This document shows, in pieces, positions 10,872 through 19,112 of a stretch of DNA of 64,000 bases (position 1 is the first letter of the stretch; each line of letters begins with the position of its first letter). The translations under genes and the position numbers were made by a program. This DNA comes from an uncultured Bacteroidales bacterium (GTDB lineage: Bacteria > Bacteroidota > Bacteroidia > Bacteroidales > Bacteroidaceae): contig CADBXL010000010.1 of NCBI GenBank assembly GCA_902798615.1, positions 31,428 through 95,427 on the forward strand, read 5' to 3'. The notes under the pieces are model-generated. The model did no database searches. It was not told the DNA's origin and worked only from the letters and a program-made list of their open reading frames with translations.

Positions 10872-10941
10872 TGTCATAAATGCAAAAAATGTCAATATTT
10901 AATGACAAAAATGTCAGTCGGGAACTCACGACTGACATTTT
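10872..10941. promoter_or_regulatory. TGTCA half-site field upstream of groS
   Basis: TGTCA or its complement TGACA occurs at 10872, 10890, 10903, 10912 and 10932. The outer pair lies in a perfect 13-bp inverted repeat, AAAATGTCAGTCG (10908-10920) and CGACTGACATTTT (10929-10941), with an 8-nt spacer. TGTCA-N8-TGACA lies at 10890-10907. The position just upstream of the sigma-54-like promoter suits an enhancer-binding protein or stress repressor. Confidence 0.65.
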
Positions 10942-10983
10942 GGCGTTTGTCTTTCTCTTTTTCTCCGATATGGAAATATTGTA

Positions 10984-11141
10984 GTTCCGTTGAAAATCCA
11001 AATAAAACACCAAAATCTTACCATTAAATTACCTTAATAATACAATAGTTTATGGTATTATAATGGTAATATAATGGTATTATAATGGTATTTACATGGG
11101 AGGAAGAGCGGATTTACAACGGATTTATAACGGACTTGTAA
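10984..11141. repeat. 11-bp phased palindromic array B
   Basis: CC recurs at 10987, 10998, 11010, 11021 and 11032, then GG at 11054, 11065, 11076, 11087, 11098, 11110, 11121 and 11132. Steps are 11 bp except two of 12. Units grade from TAATGGTATTA types near the centre to AACGGATTTAT types at the outer end, and the left arm mirrors this. The array ends immediately before the stop of the CMD-cupin gene and starts about 45 bp from the groS upstream inverted repeat. Confidence 0.85.
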
Positions 11142-12239
11142 CTAATCTTTCACCTTGTCGTAAACATCATCAGTTACAGGTTCAAGCCATTCGTTTGAGG
11201 CACCTTCCTGCACGTCCTTATGATAAGTGAGGTGCTGAAACCATGAATCCTTGGCTGCTCCGTGCCAGTGTTTTACTTCAGCAGGAACGGCGATTATTGT
11301 GCCCGGAGTCATCTCGACAGCTTCCTTGCCCCATTCCTGATACCATCCGCGACCTGAAACGCAAATCAGCACCTGAACCTGCTTGTGGTGGATATGCCAG
11401 TTGTTGCGGCAGCGAGGCTCGAAGGTTACGTTAGCCATTCCGCCCTCCATCTGAGCCAGATAGCTGTTGCCTGTGAAATACTTGGCGTATGCGGTGTTAG
11501 GCTCGCCCTTAGGCCATACGGAGAAATCAACAGTTTGCACAGGCGTGTGAGTGCCGCCAAGAATTGCGGCTAAGGCGCCACGCAGTCTTTCTGCCTCTGC
11601 CATACCTATGTTCTTTTCGAGCAAGGCAGGCATTTCCTTGAGAGCTTCGTCGGAAACGCCCATGTTTCTTGCCCCAGACACATGAGCTTGCAGTTGTGGC
11701 TCGCAGCCGGGTAGGGCAGAGATGGCACTTACCGTCACTACCTCACGGTCGGCAAAGGAAAGGTTGTTACGGGCGAAGATATCGCCGAAGAGATGCGCCT
11801 TCAGATAGTAGTCGGTTTGAGGAGCGAAGGTGTAGGTGAACGGTTTGCTTCCGCAGAGTTTTGTCTGTACCTCAGTACCCTGTTTAAGGGCATCGTACTC
11901 CTTTGGCAGAGGGGCAGCCTCGTTACCTTCATCAGTTCGGAGTCCTGCTTCTGCACGTTCCTTTATTACCTGCTGCAATATGCCGAGAGCGTTGAGCGAG
12001 CGCGGAAAGCCTGTGTAGGCATAGAGATGTGAAAGAGCCTCCTTTGCCTCGCTCACGGTAAGGCCATTGTCTAATCCTTTGTTAAGGGATGCTCTGAGCT
12101 GTTCGAGATTACCCTTAGCCTCGTTGGCAGCTATTGCCACGAGAGCCTGCTGTTTAGTTGTTAGTGCCATATTCTGTCCTTTTGTTTGTAGCGACATCAT
12201 GAATAATGCCGCAGCAAGCAGAATTGTTATTTTCTTCAT
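11142..12239 (-). CDS. Exported tandem carboxymuconolactone-decarboxylase-like/cupin fusion
   Basis: The 365-residue protein has a signal peptide (MKKITILLAAALFMMSLQTKGQ). Two alkylhydroperoxidase/CMD-like domains follow. The first is about 25-110 (LTTKQQALVAIAANEAKGN) and the second about 150-235 (LSFADREVVTVSAISALPGC). A C-terminal cupin at about 255-345 has the metal-binding pattern NWHIHHKQVQVLICVSGRGW and EVKHWHGA. CMD-cupin proteins are common in Bacteroides stress and quinone clusters, but the substrate is not known. It is the last gene of a five-gene minus-strand cluster, 2 bp after the amidohydrolase stop. Confidence 0.88.
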   Translation of the reverse strand: MKKITILLAAALFMMSLQTKGQNMALTTKQQALVAIAANEAKGNLEQLRASLNKGLDNGLTVSEAKEALSHLYAYTGFPRSLNALGILQQVIKERAEAGLRTDEGNEAAPLPKEYDALKQGTEVQTKLCGSKPFTYTFAPQTDYYLKAHLFGDIFARNNLSFADREVVTVSAISALPGCEPQLQAHVSGARNMGVSDEALKEMPALLEKNIGMAEAERLRGALAAILGGTHTPVQTVDFSVWPKGEPNTAYAKYFTGNSYLAQMEGGMANVTFEPRCRNNWHIHHKQVQVLICVSGRGWYQEWGKEAVEMTPGTIIAVPAEVKHWHGAAKDSWFQHLTYHKDVQEGASNEWLEPVTDDVYDKVKD

Positions 12240-12241
12240 AT

Positions 12242-13591
12242 TTATCTCTGTTTCTTGAATATCAGTTTCATCGTCTCAGGGTCGAGAGGCTTCATGGTTG
12301 GGAGTTTCAGACTCTTCACCATGTGGAGCGTGCCTTGCTTGTATTTCTGGAAGTGGTCGGTCTTCAGATGATTCTGATACACCTCTTCCGATGCGTAGAT
12401 TTCGAGGATACGGATTTGGCATGAGTCCTCGGCACTCTGCATAGGGTATAGGCAAACCACACTGGGTTCACGCTCGATGCTTAGGCGGTCCACTTCGTTG
12501 GCATATTCCAGATACTCCTTCAGATGCTGCGGATAAACCTCAATTTCAGCTATGCGTACTATCATGTTGTGAGCCGTTGTCTCAGCCTTAGGCTTTTCTT
12601 CCGTCTTACCAAACAGCCACTTGGCATTCTTCCACAAGAACATATCCTTGAAAGGCGCAAGGTCAGGTTCTTCCGACAGATACTGTTTCATCCTCGCAAG
12701 GCTCTGGGTGAGTACCTGCGGGGCAACGTATGGATAGTCAGAGCCATAGAGCAGATGGTCGGGAGAGGTGATGGTAAGCATCATGCGGATGACCTCTGGC
12801 GAGTGTGCTCCTGCGAGGTCGTAGTAGAGGGCGCGAAGATTAGCATCCCAGTCAATCTCGCCAACCAGTTTGTTGGCTTGCATCACGGGGGTAAGCGATT
12901 TCATGCGAGGCACAGCCAAGGGAAGGTATGCTCCGCAATGAGGCACCACCACCTTGACGTTTGAATAGCGTGCCAGGACATTACGGCTGATCATGTTGCT
13001 AACGGCACGTGTGGTCTCTGAAAGATACTCCTGCATGGCGAGAGGTGTCTGAGACATCACCTTACGGTTTACTGGTTCCGGGCGATGAGGATGCAGAATG
13101 ACGACAGCCTTACGCTCGTTGAGTACGGCAAAGAGCTCGTCTAACTCAGGAGAGCCAAGATATTGCCCGTCAACATTTGTTGCCAGCTTTATTCCGTCAG
13201 CACCCAAAGTATCAAGTGCATATTTCGCCTCCCGGATAGCCGCATTCACATCAGGAAGGGGTAGGGCAGCGCAGAACAGGAATCTGTCTGTGTGTTTCTT
13301 CTTTAAGCGTGCGGCTGTTTCGTTGGTCTTTCTTACCACATCGGGCGATGTAGGCTGTGGAGCTGCCAATGTCAGTACAGAGGTCTTGACACCTGCCTCG
13401 TCCATCCATTTCAGATGGTTTTCCACATCGTATTTAGGTAAGGGGAATCCCTCGTCCATCAATCGTCCTTCTTTTTCAAGGGATGACACGAACTCTTGTG
13501 GGATGATGTGACTGTGTACGTCTATCACCTCCTGTGCAAATGCTGTTGTGGCTAATACCATAGTGAAAAATGTTGCCTTGAGTCGCTTCAT
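12242..13591 (-). CDS. Exported amidohydrolase fused to antibiotic-biosynthesis-monooxygenase-like domain
   Basis: The 449-residue protein begins with a signal peptide (MKRLKATFFTMVLATTAFAQ). Residues of about 20-330 are an amidohydrolase_2/ACMSD-type TIM barrel. It shows the metal motif IDVHSHII, later histidines in VILHPHRPEP and VVVPHCGAYLP, and an Asp in LLYGSDYPY. Residues of about 340-449 form an ABM/YgiN-like ferredoxin fold (IVRIAEIEVYPQHLKEYLEY). Joining a decarboxylase-like hydrolase to a quinol-monooxygenase-like domain suggests metabolism of an aromatic or quinone compound, which is inference. Both neighbours are in the same strand and pathway context. Confidence 0.87.
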   Translation of the reverse strand: MKRLKATFFTMVLATTAFAQEVIDVHSHIIPQEFVSSLEKEGRLMDEGFPLPKYDVENHLKWMDEAGVKTSVLTLAAPQPTSPDVVRKTNETAARLKKKHTDRFLFCAALPLPDVNAAIREAKYALDTLGADGIKLATNVDGQYLGSPELDELFAVLNERKAVVILHPHRPEPVNRKVMSQTPLAMQEYLSETTRAVSNMISRNVLARYSNVKVVVPHCGAYLPLAVPRMKSLTPVMQANKLVGEIDWDANLRALYYDLAGAHSPEVIRMMLTITSPDHLLYGSDYPYVAPQVLTQSLARMKQYLSEEPDLAPFKDMFLWKNAKWLFGKTEEKPKAETTAHNMIVRIAEIEVYPQHLKEYLEYANEVDRLSIEREPSVVCLYPMQSAEDSCQIRILEIYASEEVYQNHLKTDHFQKYKQGTLHMVKSLKLPTMKPLDPETMKLIFKKQR

Positions 13592-13609
13592 AGATGCTTG
13601 CTTGTTTGA

Positions 13610-13730
13610 GTGAAGAGTGAAGAACTAAGAGTGAAAAATTTAAGTTAGTATTGCCGTTAATGGTTGTTCATAGCCTTTCGCGATAAAATGTAATTTAAAT
13701 TATTCACTCTTCACTTTTCACTCTTCACTT
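13610..13730. repeat. Palindrome-ended 120-bp dispersed repeat, copy 1
   Basis: The ends are inverted (AGTGAAGAGTGAAGAACTAA and its counterpart TTCACTCTTCACTTTTCACT) around a core with TATTGCCGTTAATGGTTGTT and CGATAAAATG. A second copy in the same orientation lies at 17405-17528. The last codons (Lys-Ser-Glu-Glu-stop) of the upstream hydrolase are supplied by this element. Confidence 0.8.
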
Positions 13731-14854
13731 TTTAGGTTTTCTTTGAAGAAATCAGCCAGTTTATCCCAAGGAATCATGTTCTTAGGCTGTCCCTTGCCCT
13801 TCAGCTCCGTGTAGCCGCCGTCGTAGAGGTCGCAATGTGAGGCGCCTGGAATGATGAGCAACTGCTTGTTGGCAGGGTTAGGATTAGGCTTGCCGATAAA
13901 GTTGTAGCCTTCAGCCTTGCCCTCTACCATATATTTATAAGCAGCCTCACCGAAATAGCGAGAATGGGCTTTCTCTCCGTGCATAACGAGAACGGCAGAG
14001 CGAATCTCGTTGATGTAGTAGAGGAAACGGCTGTTTGAATAGCCTAAAGTGCCGATTGTGCGCCATCCGTCGGTAGAGTTACCGCTACGCTCGTTGTAGC
14101 CGCGTGGAGTCTTGTAATAGTCGTAGTAGTCCTTAACGAACTGAGGAGCATCGTCGGGTAGGGGATCAATTACACCGCCAGCCATAGCCATAGGGTCGGA
14201 AAGGCGTTGTTTGGATAGAGATTCGCGAGATGCGTGACGCGTTTCCTCCTTGTCGTCGCTATCGTAGTAGCCATTACCGCTTACTCGAGTCATGTCGTAC
14301 ATGGTAGATGCAATGGTAGCCTTGATGCGAGTGTCGGTAGCCGCAGCATTAAGGGCTATGCCTCCCCATCCGCAGATTCCTATGATGCCAATCTTGTCAG
14401 CATCCACATTATCTTGTTTTGACAGGAAATCAACAGCAGCCATGAAATCCTCTGTGTTGATGTCGGGAGAAGCCGTGCGACGTGGAGTGCCGCTACTCTC
14501 ACCTGTATATGAAGGGTCGAAAGCCAATGCCACAAAGCCCCTCTCTGCCATCTGCATGGCATAAAGGCCGCTCGACTGCTCCTTGGTAGCGCCGAAAGGA
14601 CCAGATACGGCTATGGCAGGCATCTTTCCGTTTTCTGCCTTGGGAGTATAGAGGTCTGCTGCCAGCGTCAGACCATATTGTGTTTCAAACGTCACCTTGC
14701 GGTGGTTCACTTTCTCGCTCAATGGGAATACCTTGTCCCATTCCTGTGTGAGATTCAATGTTGTCATATCCTCTTCTGTTTTAGTTTGTTCTTTGTTTGT
14801 GCAGCCTATGAGCATTCCGCCCAACAAAACTGCGGCTAATATTGCTTTTCTCAT
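13718..14854 (-). CDS. Alpha/beta hydrolase lipoprotein (dienelactone-hydrolase-like)
   Basis: The 378-residue protein has a lipobox (LLGGMLIGC, Cys18) so it is probably a membrane-anchored periplasmic lipoprotein. The alpha/beta hydrolase core carries the nucleophile elbow IGICGWGG with Cys in place of Ser, as in dienelactone hydrolase. Acid and base candidates lie in VLVMHGEKAH and PGASHCDLYDGG. Its start overlaps the previous gene's stop by 4 bp (ATGA), which implies translational coupling. Its C-terminus runs into a dispersed repeat. The substrate is unknown; an ester or lactone made by cluster partners is inference. Confidence 0.87.
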   Translation of the reverse strand: MRKAILAAVLLGGMLIGCTNKEQTKTEEDMTTLNLTQEWDKVFPLSEKVNHRKVTFETQYGLTLAADLYTPKAENGKMPAIAVSGPFGATKEQSSGLYAMQMAERGFVALAFDPSYTGESSGTPRRTASPDINTEDFMAAVDFLSKQDNVDADKIGIIGICGWGGIALNAAATDTRIKATIASTMYDMTRVSGNGYYDSDDKEETRHASRESLSKQRLSDPMAMAGGVIDPLPDDAPQFVKDYYDYYKTPRGYNERSGNSTDGWRTIGTLGYSNSRFLYYINEIRSAVLVMHGEKAHSRYFGEAAYKYMVEGKAEGYNFIGKPNPNPANKQLLIIPGASHCDLYDGGYTELKGKGQPKNMIPWDKLADFFKENLKSEE

Positions 14855-15966
14855 AATATCACCTTTTTCCCGTTTTTGATGTATATGCCATGTTGTGCGT
14901 TTGTTGTCACATTGCCATTTAGTGAATAGTATTTTTCATCCTTGGCATTAGTGATCTTTGAAGAGTGGATGGCGGTGGTGACTGAAGATAGCGATAGCGT
15001 AACGCTGATATTGTTTTCTCCTGCCTTCAGGAATGTGCGTAGCTCGTTTTCCGAGAGTCCGTCAATCTTGCCAAGTCGGGTATAGCTCCATGAGTTGGTG
15101 TCGTAGAACATGCAGATATTACTACCGTTATACAGTATTACATCACCAGGCTGAGCCGTTGTCTGCTGGTCGCTTTTGGGGAGAGAGAATCCCAGCGCCC
15201 CCCATATCTCGAAACCTCCGCTACTGTTGAGCGACACGTTTACCGGGGCATTCTGCAATTTTTCCACCAAAGCCTTTGTTGCGGCATTATCAATAAGAGT
15301 CACGCTCTTGGTCACTCCATCGATGGTGATATACATCTTGTTCATAGCATTTTGCTTTTTGTCGAAATTCTGCTTGTCAAGCCAGTTTCCGGTTAGCACG
15401 GAACGGTTGGCATGATTACTTGCATTTATCCATAGGGCATCACCACTCCAAGTAACGTCAGGCAGTAGTCGTTTTGCATCGTTTACTACTCCGCTTATAC
15501 CGCTCGAATGGCTTGAAACGATGAGTCCGACGCGCTTTCCTGCCATCTTTGAACCGTTGTTGAACAGATATGTCTGCATAGGAGCAGCCATCTGACTCCA
15601 CCAAAGAGGTGTGACGATAATGATATTCTGGTATTCGTCTGCGGAAATCGTTACAGGGTCAATGGCAGGATAGCTGCTTGCATCATTAGGATTGGCCTTT
15701 ATGGCATTAAGCAACTGTGTGCCGAGGGCATATCCGTTTGCCTCATATTTCAATCCTTTCTCTGCTGGCTGAATCTCCAGCACGTCAGCCTCAATCTGAG
15801 TTGTAAGGTCGTTTACAATCTCGCGGCAGTTGCCTGTGTAGCTATAATAAACCACAAGCGTCTTGCCAATCTCATTGATAGGCGACTTTTCCTCAGCCAT
15901 AGCCTCGTTGTCAGAAGAGCAGCAACAGAGCAGCATAGTTGTAAGTAGTAAAAGAATATGTTTCAT
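14851..15966 (-). CDS. Flavodoxin/cyclophilin-like lipoprotein
   Basis: The 371-residue lipoprotein (signal ending LLCCCSS) starts with a flavodoxin domain at about 30-185. The FMN phosphate loop is visible as VVYYSYTGNCREIV, and TPLWWSQMAAPMQTYLF is conserved. Residues of about 205-320 resemble the cyclophilin-like fold found fused to flavodoxins in gut bacteria. The final 30 residues (YYSLNGNV ... GIYIKNGKKVIL) look like the short Prevotella C-terminal tail motif related to surface-sorting domains. It probably carries electrons for the neighbouring dehydrogenase or hydrolases. It is 3 bp from the dehydrogenase stop. Confidence 0.85.
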   Translation of the reverse strand: MKHILLLLTTMLLCCCSSDNEAMAEEKSPINEIGKTLVVYYSYTGNCREIVNDLTTQIEADVLEIQPAEKGLKYEANGYALGTQLLNAIKANPNDASSYPAIDPVTISADEYQNIIIVTPLWWSQMAAPMQTYLFNNGSKMAGKRVGLIVSSHSSGISGVVNDAKRLLPDVTWSGDALWINASNHANRSVLTGNWLDKQNFDKKQNAMNKMYITIDGVTKSVTLIDNAATKALVEKLQNAPVNVSLNSSGGFEIWGALGFSLPKSDQQTTAQPGDVILYNGSNICMFYDTNSWSYTRLGKIDGLSENELRTFLKAGENNISVTLSLSSVTTAIHSSKITNAKDEKYYSLNGNVTTNAQHGIYIKNGKKVIL

Positions 15967-15969
15967 AAC

Positions 15970-17136
15970 TTATAGACTGTCTTTCAAAACCTGTATTACC
16001 TCGTCACGATTCAGAATATGGTAGCCGCCCTGACAGATAGGGCAAGCATCAGCCATACCCTCGATAAGCTCTGGCTTAGCGCCACATTCGGTGATGTTCA
16101 TAGCCAGTCCCAGTTCGCGCATCCACTTTTCCATGGTCTCAAGTCCTTCCATAGCTATCTTCTCGTCGGATTTGCCGTCAGGACATACGTTCCATACATT
16201 AATAGCCAAGCGTCTGAACTTCTGTACTGCATCGTGTGACTTGTTTATGAGCAGACGGTAATAGGCACCGCTTACGGCTGCAAGCGTATGGCCGTGGGTG
16301 GCATCTGTGAAAGCTGCAACTGCCTGTCCAAGCATGTGAACCATCCAGTCGGTAGCCTTTCCACGGTCAATGAGGGTGTTGAGTGCCCATGTGGCAGTCC
16401 ACATAATGTTAGAGCGAGCCTCATAGTCCTCTGCATTTACCAAAGCCTTGCGTGAGCTGACAATGAGCGAGCGCATCAGTCCTTCGGCAATGTAGTCGCT
16501 TGTATTATCATCAGTACCAGAGAGATACTGCTCAAGAATATGGCTCATGATATCGTAGATACCAGCCACCATCTGATACTTAGGTACGGTGAACGTGAAG
16601 CGTGGGTTAAGAATGGCAAAGTCAGGATTGCGGAAGTTATAGAACATCTTGCGGTTCTCCGTATGACTGGATATTACAGAGCAACTATCCATCTCTGAAC
16701 CTGTTCCTGCCATAGTAAGTACGCATCCCACAGGAATCCAACGGCATGCCATAGGTTGCCAGTTCTTGAAGTAATATTCCCATGGATCACCATCGTACCA
16801 TGCGCATCCAGCCACAGCCTTGCAGTAATCAACGGTAGAACCGCCACCTACACCGAGGATGAAATCCACGTTCTCCATACGAGCTGTACGAGCACCTTCA
16901 AGTACCTTTTCTATAGTAGGGTTAGGCATAACGCCTGATATTTCAACCACCTCGCAACCTGCCTTCTTCAGCTCAGCAATCACCTGATCGTAGATGCCAT
17001 TACGCTTTATGCTGCCACCGCCATAGCAGAGCATCACCTTCTTGCCGTATTGCTTCAGTTCTTCACTCAGTTTACTCAAAGCATCCTCACCGAAATGCAA
17101 CTTCGTAGGATTGTGGAATGTAAAATTGCCTAGCAT
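15970..17136 (-). CDS. Iron-containing alcohol dehydrogenase (YqhD/BDH type)
   Basis: The 388-residue cytoplasmic enzyme reduces aldehydes to alcohols with NAD(P)H. It begins FTFHNPTKLHFGEDALSKL and has the nucleotide motif GVGGGSTVDYCKAVAG. The metal ligands appear in GIYDIMSHILEQY (Asp, His), near MVHMLGQAVA, and in THGHTLAAV. These are the family positions for Fe or Zn. It is the first gene of the cluster and is divergent from the AraC regulator, across two palindromic repeats. YqhD-type enzymes often detoxify reactive aldehydes; that role here is inferred from the context. Confidence 0.93.
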   Translation of the reverse strand: MLGNFTFHNPTKLHFGEDALSKLSEELKQYGKKVMLCYGGGSIKRNGIYDQVIAELKKAGCEVVEISGVMPNPTIEKVLEGARTARMENVDFILGVGGGSTVDYCKAVAGCAWYDGDPWEYYFKNWQPMACRWIPVGCVLTMAGTGSEMDSCSVISSHTENRKMFYNFRNPDFAILNPRFTFTVPKYQMVAGIYDIMSHILEQYLSGTDDNTSDYIAEGLMRSLIVSSRKALVNAEDYEARSNIMWTATWALNTLIDRGKATDWMVHMLGQAVAAFTDATHGHTLAAVSGAYYRLLINKSHDAVQKFRRLAINVWNVCPDGKSDEKIAMEGLETMEKWMRELGLAMNITECGAKPELIEGMADACPICQGGYHILNRDEVIQVLKDSL

Positions 17137-17151
17137 AGTCTCTTTTTTTTA

Positions 17152-17258
17152 GTTCATAATTCATAATTCATAATTCATAGTGCATAGTCTTATTCAGTTC
17201 ATAATTCATAGTTGATCCGTATGTGCCAACCAACTATGAACTATGCACTATGAACTAA
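17152..17258. repeat. Palindromic AGTTCATAATTCAT repeat
   Basis: Tandem 9-bp steps (AATTCAT) are followed by AGTTCATAATTCATAGTTG. After a short loop comes CAACTATGAACTATG and CACTATGAACT. The arms pair into a hairpin of more than 25 bp. It lies in the 411-bp divergent space between the dehydrogenase and AraC genes, where any promoter must also be. Confidence 0.7.
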
Positions 17259-17404
17259 CTTATTGTTTCTGTGTGCAAAATTAGTGATAATTTTCAAAAT
17301 GAGTATTACACAAATTGGCTGTAATTATACCAATTTCGCAGAAAATGCTTAAAAATCATAAAATATATACCCTTTTTAGCGTCTTTTTTGTAATTTTGCA
17401 TGGA

Positions 17405-17528
17405 AAAAGTGAAAAGTGAAGAACTAAGAGTGAAGAATTTAAGTTTGTATTGTCGTTTATGGTTGTTCATGACTTTTTCTCGATAAAATCGTAGCTTAAA
17501 TTTTTCACTTTTCACTTTTCATTTTTCA
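17405..17528. repeat. Palindrome-ended 120-bp dispersed repeat, copy 2
   Basis: This is homologous along its length to 13610-13730. It has the same AAGTGAAGAACTAAGAGTGAA start, a core with GTTTATGGTTGTTCATGAC and CGATAAAATC, and an inverted end TTTTTCACTTTTCACTTTTC. It ends 20 bp before the AraC start. The two copies directly flank the hydrolase-flavodoxin-dehydrogenase block. Confidence 0.8.
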
Positions 17529-17547
17529 TTTATAATTTATACTTCGT

Positions 17548-18441
17548 ATGAAGAAGATTCTTAAAGTTGACAACCCAAACGACTATGCACGCTTTGTTGA
17601 TGCTCCCGTGCTGCATCCGTTGTTAAGCATCATCCATTATGACGAGCTTGCCTCATTCCGCCACAGCCTAAACAACTATGGCGTGTATGGGCTCTTCATC
17701 CAGCGTCAGTTCCCCTGCATCCTTTCCTATGGCATGAAGACGCTACAGGTGAGCGATGCCTCTATCATAGCCGTAGAGCCAGGGCAGATAGGCGGACTGG
17801 AAGATAATGGCGAGCGTATATCGTTGAGCGGATGGGTGCTTCTTTGGTCGCCCGAACTCATGCACGGCTCAGAACTGGAACGGCAGATAGACCGCTACCA
17901 GTTCTTCTCCTATTTCTTCACCGACTCTCTGCGTATGCAGCCCGACGAATGGCTCTGCATAACGCAGTTGGTCACACAGATGCGCCAGGAACTGACATCG
18001 CACGACGATTCTCCCTCACTAAGAAACATCCTGCTGGGCTATCTGCATCTCGTACTGGAATACTGCAACCGCATCTATCAGCGTCAGATCTCTGAAGAAG
18101 ACAAGGATGGCAACGACATACTGAAACGCTTTCACAACCTGCTGCAACAGTATTTCCGTGAGAACCGCCAGCTCTCTCTCGGTCTGCCCACCGTAACCTA
18201 TTGTGCCTCTGAACTGGCTTATTCCCCACGTTATTTTGGCGATATGGTGCATAGGGAGACAGGCGGTACAGCCATAGGCTACATACACACATACGTAATC
18301 AACCAAGCCAAGAGTCTGCTGATGAACGGTCACAACATAAGCGAGACATCTCGTCTTCTCGGTTTTGACTTCCCACATCATTTCACCCGTCTCTTCAAAC
18401 GCATAACAGGCATAACGCCAAGCGAGTTCTTAGGGAAATAA
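17548..18441 (+). CDS. AraC-family transcriptional regulator
   Basis: The 297-residue protein has an N-terminal cupin-like sensor (about 1-150). The C-terminal double helix-turn-helix at about 200-295 contains LPTVTYCASELAYSPRYFGDMVHRETG and the hallmark ISETSRLLGFDFPHHFTRLFKRITGITPSEF. These regulators bind DNA and respond to a small molecule or stress. Divergence from the dehydrogenase gene makes the redox cluster its likely target. AraC, flavodoxin, CMD-cupin and dehydrogenase genes of this kind often sit together in Bacteroidales. The start follows a dispersed repeat. Confidence 0.93.
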   Translation: MKKILKVDNPNDYARFVDAPVLHPLLSIIHYDELASFRHSLNNYGVYGLFIQRQFPCILSYGMKTLQVSDASIIAVEPGQIGGLEDNGERISLSGWVLLWSPELMHGSELERQIDRYQFFSYFFTDSLRMQPDEWLCITQLVTQMRQELTSHDDSPSLRNILLGYLHLVLEYCNRIYQRQISEEDKDGNDILKRFHNLLQQYFRENRQLSLGLPTVTYCASELAYSPRYFGDMVHRETGGTAIGYIHTYVINQAKSLLMNGHNISETSRLLGFDFPHHFTRLFKRITGITPSEFLGK

Positions 18442-18852
18442 TCAGCCGTAGTTCTCAATTAGGTATTTCACAAACTGCGGGTCGTTGAAATTGATGGTGC
18501 CTGAGTCGTGCTGGTTCATTTTGCCTATCTGAGCCATATCATCGTCAGTCAGAGTAAAATCGAATATGTCGATATTCTGTGCCATACGCTCCTTGTGGGT
18601 GGACTTTGGTATAGCGACTATGCCACGCTGGGTGAGCCAACGTAAAGCCACTTGTGCGGCACTCTTATTGTATTTCGTACCAATGGCAGTTAGTTCTTCG
18701 CTCTTCACTATGCCCTCTACGCCTTGTCCGCCGAGAGGTCCCCACGCCATAATCTTCGTGTCGGGCTTTGGCTTTCCCTTCGGCCGCCGACCTCTTCGAC
18801 GTTCAGCCCTCGCAGTCTTGAATTGTTCGCAAAGCTCACCAAGCTGAAGCAA
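18442..18852 (-). pseudogene. Aldo/keto reductase remnant (C-terminal third)
   Basis: From IMAWGPLGGQGVEGI onward the frame is a clear aldo/keto reductase C-terminus, with KSAAQVALRWLTQRGIVAIPKSTHKERMAQN and the end PQFVKYLIENYG. About 190 N-terminal residues, with the catalytic Asp/Tyr/Lys/His, are absent. The first 35 or so residues of the open frame (MLQLGELCEQFKTARAERRR) are not reductase-like. Their 5' part is encoded by a dispersed repeat also found near 28640. It ends 1 bp from the convergent AraC stop. The intact gene probably once belonged to the cluster. Confidence 0.8.
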
Positions 18853-18878
18853 GTCGTCGAACTCACGGTAAAATATTA
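18832..18878. repeat. AACGTnAGTTCGA-family repeat end
   Basis: AAGCTGAAGCAAGTCGTCGAACTCACGGTAA-type sequence, split here as CTGAAGCAAGTC and GTCGAACTCACGG, matches the right end of the element at 28573-28680 (CTGAAGCAAGTC, ATCGAACTGACG). Only one end is recognisable, and the opposite side passes into the reductase remnant. Confidence 0.6.
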
Positions 18879-19112
18879 TAGGTGTGCGGTAAAAATAATC
18901 ATGTACACCTGCTTATTGTCCCCAGCGCAAGGAAGGGTGGGTTTATTATTACCTCCACCTTCGCACTCACTCCACTATGAATCCGCTAATAATTCGCTTT
19001 AAACACAAGGAATTTGTGCGTTTGACGCTTTTGAAACGGAGGCAGTGTTGAGGCATATCGGAGGTACGACGAAGGCAATTTGGGGCGAAAACCACTACTT
19101 TTACCTATCTTC

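Noticed and set aside
10770-11141. CIRCE operator upstream of groS
   Set aside because: TTAGCACTC-N9-GAGTGCTAA is not present. The inverted repeat is AAAATGTCAGTCG with an 8-nt spacer.
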